A stretch of 64,000 nucleotides of DNA from contig NZ_AXAE01000014.1 of NCBI RefSeq assembly GCF_000472705.1, forward strand, positions 124,001 through 188,000, read 5' to 3'. Positions 59,134 through 64,000 of the stretch are shown here, one piece after another. The first letter of the stretch is position 1; each line of letters opens with the position of its first letter. The stretch is from Mesorhizobium erdmanii USDA 3471. GTDB lineage: Bacteria > Pseudomonadota > Alphaproteobacteria > Rhizobiales > Rhizobiaceae. The position numbers and the translations under genes were made by a program. The notes below the pieces were generated by a model, which worked only from the letters and a program-made list of their open reading frames with translations, was not told where the DNA came from and searched no databases.

Positions 59134-61994
59134 GCGCGTGCCTCCTTTTCGCGGATGCCATCTTTTTCACGGATGCCAGCGCGAATCCGCGTCGGCGTCG
59201 CCGGAACCTTGGTGATGAGAACGCCGGTGGCGTGGCGGATGGCGTTGAGGATCGCCGGCGCCGTCGGGATCAGCACATGCTCGCCCAACCCCTTGGCGCC
59301 GAACGGCCCCTCGGGATCGGGAACCTCGACCAGTATGGTCTCGATCGGCGGTACGTCGCCGATGGTCGGAATGAGATAGTCGTGCAGGTTCTCGGTGCGG
59401 CCGGGAATGTACTCCTCCATCAGCGCCATGCCGATGCCTTGCGCGATACCGCCTTCGATCTGGCCCTCGACCAGCAGCGGGTTGATCGCCTTGCCGACAT
59501 CATGCGCGGCGGTGATTTTGATGAGCTTCACCGTGCCCAGCTTGATATCGACCTCAAGCTCGGCGATCTGCGCACCGTAGCCGTAGACGGCATAGGGCTT
59601 GCCCTGGCCCTTGGCATCGAGCGGCACTGTCGGCGGATCATAAGTCTCTTCGGCGCGGAAGACGAAGCCATCGGCATCCACGTCGAGCGAGGCGAGATCG
59701 ATACGGCGTGTGGCTTCGCCCTCGCGGATGACGATCGCCGTGCCATCCAATTGTAGAGTGGCCTTCTCCGAAACATTGGCAAACCGCAGGATCTTGTCGC
59801 GCAAGGCCCGACCAGCCTTCTCGGACGCCTTGCCGGTGACGAAGGTCTGGCGCGAGGCCGATGTCTTGCCGGCGTCGGGGCTGATCGCCGTATCGGCGCT
59901 CTTCAGCCGGAATCTTTCCAGCGGCAGGCCGAGCGCGTCGGCGCAGATCTGGGTGATGACGGTGTTGGAGCCTTGGCCGATATCGACGGCGCCCTGGTGA
60001 AGAACGACGTCGCCGTCAGCCGCGATGCCGACCCGGATGGTCGACGGGTTGGGCAGTGAGGTGTTGCCGCAGCCATACCAGCACGAAGCCACGCCGACAC
60101 CGCGCTTTTTATCCCGGTTGGCATTGTTGAAGGCATCCACGTCAGCCTCCGCCCGCGCCCAATGCGGCCGCAAGGCGTCAAGGCATTCGGCAATGCCGAC
60201 GCCGGACTCCAGCCTCTGCCCGGTAACCGTTTCGGAGCCGTTCCGAAGGCAGTTTCTCAAGCGAAACTCAAGGCGGTCCAGGCCAAGCTCACCGGCCAGC
60301 TCGTCGTAAAGCGTCTCCTGCATGATCGTCGCCTGCGGCACGCCGAAGCCACGGAAGGCGCCCGAGATCGGACCATGCGTGTGGACGGCGCGGCCCTCGG
60401 CGCGGTAGTTGGGCGTCGCATAGGGGCCGGAGGCATGCACCGGTACGCGGTTGGCGACGGTCGGTCCCCAGCTCGCATAGGCGCCGGTGTTGAAATCGCC
60501 TGAAAAGATCATGCCTGTGACAAGGCCGTCGGCATCGGCGCCGATGGTCGCCTTCATCTCCGAGGGATGACGCTTGGTGGTCGACATCATCGATTCGTTG
60601 CGGGTGTAGGCAAGGGTGGCCGGCCGCCCGGTCTTCAGCGCCACCAGGCCGATGAGAGGCTGCAACGATACGTCGAGTTTCGAGCCGAAGCCGCCGCCGG
60701 TCGCGGTCGGGACGATGCGCACCTTGTCGACGGGAAGACCGAGCACCTTCGCGGTGTCGTCGCGGTCCATATAGGGCGCCTGGGTGCAAGCGACGACGAC
60801 CAGTGTGTCAACATCGAGATATGCATAGCCGGCTTCCGGTTCGATATAGGCATGCTCGACATAGGATGTGTCGATAGCGCCGGACACGGTGAAGGCAGCA
60901 CCGGCAAGCGCTGCGTCTGGATCGCCGCGCTCGACAAAGCCGGAGGTTAGCAGATTGGCCGGGCGGTTTTCATGGATCCACGCAGCGCCGTCGGCCTGCG
61001 CTTCCGCAGGGTGCAGGAGATGCGGCAATTCGGCCCAGCGGACCGGGAAATCCGACAGATCGAGGTCGAGGATAGCCTCGCGCTCACCGGCGACCAGCGC
61101 CACCGCTTCACCGCGAAACCGCGCAAACCCTTCGGCCAGCGCCGGCTGATCGGCGAATGGGCCGATCACGCCGAAACAGTTCTTTCCCGGGATATCGGCC
61201 GCCGTGAACACACCTGTAATGCCGGGATGCGCCCTCGCCCAGCCGTCGATATCGCCGAAGGTAAAACTGGCATGATAGTGCGGCGAGCGGACCACCAGCA
61301 CCGACAACGCATCGGCCGGGAAGGAATCGCCGCCGAATTTCTCGTCGCCGGTGACCTTTGGCACGCCGTCGAGCCTGACCGGTGAGGAACCAATGGCGTG
61401 GCCGGACGGAGGCAGGCGGAAATCGAGATCTGCGGCTTGCAGGGAGGCTTCCATCACCGCCGCGATGATCTTGCGATAGCCGGTGCAGCGGCAGAGGATT
61501 CCGCCCAGCGCATCCTGCACTTCGATCTCGCTCGGTGTGGGATTGGCGTCCAGCAGTGCTGTCGCCGCCACCAGCAGCGCCGGCGTGCAGATGCCGCATT
61601 GCGCCGCGCCATGTGCAAGGAAAGAGGCCTGCAAGGCCGACAGCCGGCCATTGGCCAGTCCTTCGACGGTCGTCACCGCTGTCCCCGATACGGAGGCCGC
61701 CGGCATCAGGCAGGCGCAGACAGGGTCGCCGTCGACCAGCACCGTGCAGGCACCGCAATCGCCGGCGTCGCAGCCGACCTTGGTGCCGGTCATCTGCAAT
61801 TCGTCGCGCAGCACCTGGGACAGCCGGCGAAGCGGCGGCACGTTGACCGAAACGGCGGCGCCATTGACCGCGAAGGCAATGTCGGCGCGTTCAAGGCCAG
61901 ACTGCGCTCTGCCCCGATCGAGCAGGGCCTCATCCGGCAGAACCTGGCTTATGTCGGTCAGAGCGTTGTTCATCTCGGGCTGAGCCTTGTTCAT
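59130..61994 (-). CDS. Fused [2Fe-2S]/molybdopterin subunit of a xanthine-dehydrogenase-family hydroxylase
   Basis: A 954-residue fusion. Residues about 38-180 are a two-cluster ferredoxin module: Cys75, Cys80, Cys83 and Cys95 for the plant-type cluster, then Cys133, Cys136, Cys168 and Cys170. From about 200 on lies the molybdopterin subunit, with GGGFGSKLDVSL, GAFRGFGVPQ, and the catalytic glutamate in GAKGLGEHV. With the separate FAD subunit encoded upstream it makes a complete enzyme that hydroxylates an N-heterocycle, probably nicotinate at C6. The start at 61994 overlaps the FAD gene stop by 4 bp; the frame to 62531 is a shadow. Confidence 0.9.
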   Translation of the reverse strand: MNKAQPEMNNALTDISQVLPDEALLDRGRAQSGLERADIAFAVNGAAVSVNVPPLRRLSQVLRDELQMTGTKVGCDAGDCGACTVLVDGDPVCACLMPAASVSGTAVTTVEGLANGRLSALQASFLAHGAAQCGICTPALLVAATALLDANPTPSEIEVQDALGGILCRCTGYRKIIAAVMEASLQAADLDFRLPPSGHAIGSSPVRLDGVPKVTGDEKFGGDSFPADALSVLVVRSPHYHASFTFGDIDGWARAHPGITGVFTAADIPGKNCFGVIGPFADQPALAEGFARFRGEAVALVAGEREAILDLDLSDFPVRWAELPHLLHPAEAQADGAAWIHENRPANLLTSGFVERGDPDAALAGAAFTVSGAIDTSYVEHAYIEPEAGYAYLDVDTLVVVACTQAPYMDRDDTAKVLGLPVDKVRIVPTATGGGFGSKLDVSLQPLIGLVALKTGRPATLAYTRNESMMSTTKRHPSEMKATIGADADGLVTGMIFSGDFNTGAYASWGPTVANRVPVHASGPYATPNYRAEGRAVHTHGPISGAFRGFGVPQATIMQETLYDELAGELGLDRLEFRLRNCLRNGSETVTGQRLESGVGIAECLDALRPHWARAEADVDAFNNANRDKKRGVGVASCWYGCGNTSLPNPSTIRVGIAADGDVVLHQGAVDIGQGSNTVITQICADALGLPLERFRLKSADTAISPDAGKTSASRQTFVTGKASEKAGRALRDKILRFANVSEKATLQLDGTAIVIREGEATRRIDLASLDVDADGFVFRAEETYDPPTVPLDAKGQGKPYAVYGYGAQIAELEVDIKLGTVKLIKITAAHDVGKAINPLLVEGQIEGGIAQGIGMALMEEYIPGRTENLHDYLIPTIGDVPPIETILVEVPDPEGPFGAKGLGEHVLIPTAPAILNAIRHATGVLITKVPATPTRIRAGIREKDGIREKEARA

Positions 61995-62854
61995 GCCACC
62001 GCCACCATATGCTCGTTCATCGGTCCGGCGGCGGCCAGCGCGGCCCGGACAACAATCTCGCGCACGGCGTCGAGCCGGTATTCGGCGCTGCCGCGCACAT
62101 CGGCGATCGGCGACAGTTCTGTCATCGGCGCGGACCGGATCGCGGCAGCGAGCCTGCCATCGGCCGACAATCCCCGCAGCGCCTTTTCGACGCCGGCAAG
62201 CCGCCTGGCGACAGCCGAGCAGGAGCCAACGGCAATTGCGGCCTCGGCGACGGTGCCATTGTCCACGACCAGACGCGCCGCCACCATGGCAATGGAGATG
62301 ACGAGGTAGCGCCGCGCGCCAAGCTTGACGAAGGCCGACGTGCCGGCGGTGGCCGTCCTTGGCACGCGGATGGCTGTCACCATTTCGCCGGGCTGCAAGG
62401 CGGTGCGTCGGTTGCCGAGAATGAAATCCGGCAACGGCAGATGACGCGTCGCGGTCGCCGAACGCAGTTCGACCTCGGCATCGAGCACGATCAGGCCGGG
62501 CACGCCATCGGCTGCCGGCGAGGCATTGCACAGATTGCCGGCGACCGAGGCGACGTTCTGGATCTGCGGCGAACCGACTTCCCGCGCGGCCTGTTTCAGC
62601 GCGTCGAAGGCCGGCGGCAAGGGATGACGGATGATGTCCGTCCAGGTCGTGCGCGCGCCGATGACAAAATGGTCGTCCGTCTCGGCGATGCCGCGTAGCG
62701 CGGCGAGACCATTGATGTCGAGGACATTGTCGCGAAATGGCCTGCTGCCCTGTGCCGGATAGAAATCCGTGCCGCCGGCAAGGATGCGCCAGGCGCCTTC
62801 GCCAAGCAAAGCGAGCGCTTCGTCAATCGTGGTGGGTTTCGCGTAACGGATCAC
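61991..62854 (-). CDS. FAD-binding subunit of a xanthine-dehydrogenase-family hydroxylase
   Basis: A 287-residue FAD subunit (CoxM/XdhB type). It has the nucleotide motif ILAGGTDFYPAQG, the second motif VGSPQIQNVASVAGNLCNASPAAD, and a C-terminal CO-dehydrogenase-flavoprotein domain. It passes electrons from the [2Fe-2S] clusters to an acceptor. The GTG at 62854 is taken as start: GGGAAGG lies 7 bases upstream and the frame extension before it has no homology. It is the first gene of the six-gene operon. Confidence 0.9.
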   Translation of the reverse strand: MIRYAKPTTIDEALALLGEGAWRILAGGTDFYPAQGSRPFRDNVLDINGLAALRGIAETDDHFVIGARTTWTDIIRHPLPPAFDALKQAAREVGSPQIQNVASVAGNLCNASPAADGVPGLIVLDAEVELRSATATRHLPLPDFILGNRRTALQPGEMVTAIRVPRTATAGTSAFVKLGARRYLVISIAMVAARLVVDNGTVAEAAIAVGSCSAVARRLAGVEKALRGLSADGRLAAAIRSAPMTELSPIADVRGSAEYRLDAVREIVVRAALAAAGPMNEHMVAVA

Positions 62855-62948
62855 GCTGTGCCTTCCCAGAGAGCGGGCCTTCCCCGAATTTGGCCCTCCC
62901 AGGGCGTTTACCCCAGGTATGATCTTGCCGGTCCACAAAACCGGAAAT

Positions 62949-62966
62949 TCATTCGTATGCAAATGA
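62949..62966. promoter_or_regulatory. Palindrome between pncA and the hydroxylase operon
   Basis: TCATTCG-TATG-CAAATGA, an inverted repeat with one mismatch in seven, 95 bp upstream of the FAD-subunit start and 180 bp upstream of pncA. Size and symmetry fit a MarR-type operator, and the operon's own MarR is the natural candidate. Confidence 0.5.
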
Positions 62967-63145
62967 TATCAAGCCGGCGGAATTTGTCAAAGCCAGAGTT
63001 GTTGCCATCGTCCCGGCATGCGCTCATTCAACGAGATTGTTATGCCGCCGGAGGTTGACGCGGCCTGCCATCTGGTCAAGTTTCTGCGTCCGGTCGCGTT
63101 CGCGGCATTTTCCATTGGAGCATGACGTACAGAAGAGGGAAGCCC

Positions 63146-63760
63146 ATGGCCGACGAAGCGCTTGTTGTCATCGACCTGCAGAACGACTTTTGCCCGGGCG
63201 GTGCGTTGGCCGTGATCGGCGGCGACGAGATCGTGCCGCTGGTCAACGACATGATCCGCCATGCCGATCACGTCGTGCTGACGCAGGACTGGCATCCCGC
63301 AGGTCATTCGAGTTTTGCCTCCAGCCATCCGGGCGCGCAGCCTTTCACGTCGATCGAAATGCCCTATGGCCAGCAGACGCTATGGCCGGACCATTGCATC
63401 CAGGGCAGCCTCGGCTCGGATTTTCATTCCGGCCTTGCCTGGACCAAGGCCGAGCTCGTCATCCGCAAGGGGTTTCGCCCGGCCATCGACAGCTATTCGG
63501 CCTTCTTCGAGAACGACCACACGACGCCGACCGGCCTCGGTGGCTATCTCAGGGAGCGCGGCATCGACACCATCACCCTGGTCGGCCTGGCGACCGATTT
63601 CTGTGTCGGTTTTTCGGCGCTGGATGCTGTCAGCCAGGGGTTCAAGACCACCGTGCGGCTCGATGCCTGCCGCGGCATCGATCTCAACGGCTCGCTCGAT
63701 GCCATGCTGCAGCGCATGCGCGATGCCGGCGTCACGCTTGAAGACCATTTGTCGGACTGA
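63146..63760 (+). CDS. pncA: Nicotinamidase
   Basis: A 204-residue isochorismatase-fold amidase that converts nicotinamide to nicotinate plus ammonia. The triad Asp10 (VVIDLQNDF), Lys108 (VIRKGF) and Cys153 (ATDFCVG) is present, as are the metal ligands Asp48, His50 and His54 (TQDWHPAGHSSF). Length fits the family. GAGGGAAG precedes the ATG at 63146. It is divergent from the molybdenum hydroxylase operon with 291 bp between, which links NAD salvage or nicotinamide use to nicotinate breakdown. Confidence 0.96.
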   Translation: MADEALVVIDLQNDFCPGGALAVIGGDEIVPLVNDMIRHADHVVLTQDWHPAGHSSFASSHPGAQPFTSIEMPYGQQTLWPDHCIQGSLGSDFHSGLAWTKAELVIRKGFRPAIDSYSAFFENDHTTPTGLGGYLRERGIDTITLVGLATDFCVGFSALDAVSQGFKTTVRLDACRGIDLNGSLDAMLQRMRDAGVTLEDHLSD

Positions 63761-63767
63761 ACGGACG

Positions 63768-64000
63768 GTGGAGCATCAGAGGGGCTTTTCGCGGATCGGC
63801 GCAGGCGCGATGGCGGGCGTGGCCATCGCCGTCGTCGTGCTGTGTCCGGAAGCGGCCTTCGCGGCCGAGGAACACGGGCTGCCAGGCGCTTCCATGTCGT
63901 TGTGGTGGGCTTTGCCCTTTGCCGGCCTGCTGCTGTCGATCGCCACCGGCCCGCTGCTCTTCCACCATGTCTGGGAGCACCACTACGGCAAGATATCAGC
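63768..64000 (+). CDS. Antiporter-like membrane protein, N-terminal fragment
   Basis: A partial gene cut by the right edge, 77 codons visible from a GTG at 63768 (an ATG at 63810 is the alternative). A signal-like hydrophobic segment ends near FAAEEHGLPG, and a helix ALPFAGLLLSIATGPLL is followed by FHHVWEHHYGKI. This pattern resembles the N-terminus of a family annotated as sodium:proton antiporters. It starts 7 bp after pncA, so it may be co-transcribed. The assignment is tentative because most of the protein is outside the window. Confidence 0.6.
   Translation, partial: MEHQRGFSRIGAGAMAGVAIAVVVLCPEAAFAAEEHGLPGASMSLWWALPFAGLLLSIATGPLLFHHVWEHHYGKIS

Noticed and set aside
57619..59379. A 586-codon plus-strand frame across the reductase gene
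   Set aside because: Antisense shadow of the 6-hydroxynicotinate reductase homologue; no motif, biased composition.
61995..62531. N-terminal extension of the FeS/Mo fusion protein
   Set aside because: The extra 179 residues lie antisense-like within the FAD-subunit gene, another frame of the same strand that has clear FAD motifs; the ATGA overlap at 61991-61994 gives the natural start.

Overview
The window reads as chromosomal DNA of a Mesorhizobium-like alphaproteobacterium (Rhizobiales). This rests on the high GC content, the core gene order rpmH-rnpA-yidC ... engB ... argB ... dapD ... dapE ... truA-fmt-def, and several copies of intergenic palindromes that I recall as common in rhizobial genomes. 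No transposase, phage gene or CRISPR array was seen. One tRNA gene (tRNA-Arg, anticodon ACG) and one probable riboswitch are present. Gene starts were refined by ribosome-binding sites and domain starts; no database search was possible.

Layout. 1-6.2 kb: the end of a polar amino-acid ABC transporter operon with a GntR/FCD regulator, a decayed second GntR/FCD fragment, two small hypothetical ORFs, an SDR dehydrogenase, a TetR-glycosyltransferase unit with a duplicated operator, and a VOC protein. 6.2-10.7 kb: tRNA-Arg, a composite repeat, an orphan histidine kinase, then rpmH-rnpA-yidC. 10.9-25.2 kb: accessory genes lying between the core genes yidC, engB and argB. These are two FAS1 (fasciclin) proteins, two complete EmrAB-type efflux systems (one under MarR, one under TetR with paired operators), a xenobiotic acetyltransferase translationally overlapped with engB, a Tat-exported MsrB, a sigK-rskA sigma/anti-sigma pair and an amidase.

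25.3-35.9 kb: argB, a B12-binding-type radical SAM enzyme, an Lrp-type regulator divergent from phenylalanine hydroxylase, TetR/VOC and MarR/small-membrane-protein pairs, a GMC oxidoreductase with a 58-residue exported partner, a diguanylate cyclase, a HAD phosphatase and a LOG-family protein. 36-45.6 kb: lysine and translation housekeeping genes (dapD, dapE, truA, fmt, def, rmuC) with unknown membrane proteins, a tandem DUF805 pair and a PanE-type reductase. 45.6-55.6 kb: stand-alone metabolic and transport genes, including a SugE/Gdx exporter preceded by two ACGA-loop hairpins that match a guanidine-II riboswitch, and an LLM - AI-2E transporter - arylamine N-acetyltransferase - LLM - inositol-phosphatase run.

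55.7-63.8 kb: the most coherent catabolic unit. A six-gene operon has every start overlapping the preceding stop: FAD subunit, fused [2Fe-2S]/molybdopterin subunit, 6-hydroxynicotinate-reductase homologue, UPF0280, amino-acid-synthesis family protein and MarR. It is divergent from pncA (nicotinamidase). Together these suggest nicotinamide to nicotinate to 6-hydroxynicotinate to tetrahydro-oxonicotinate, with the later steps unassigned. The window ends inside an antiporter-like membrane protein gene.
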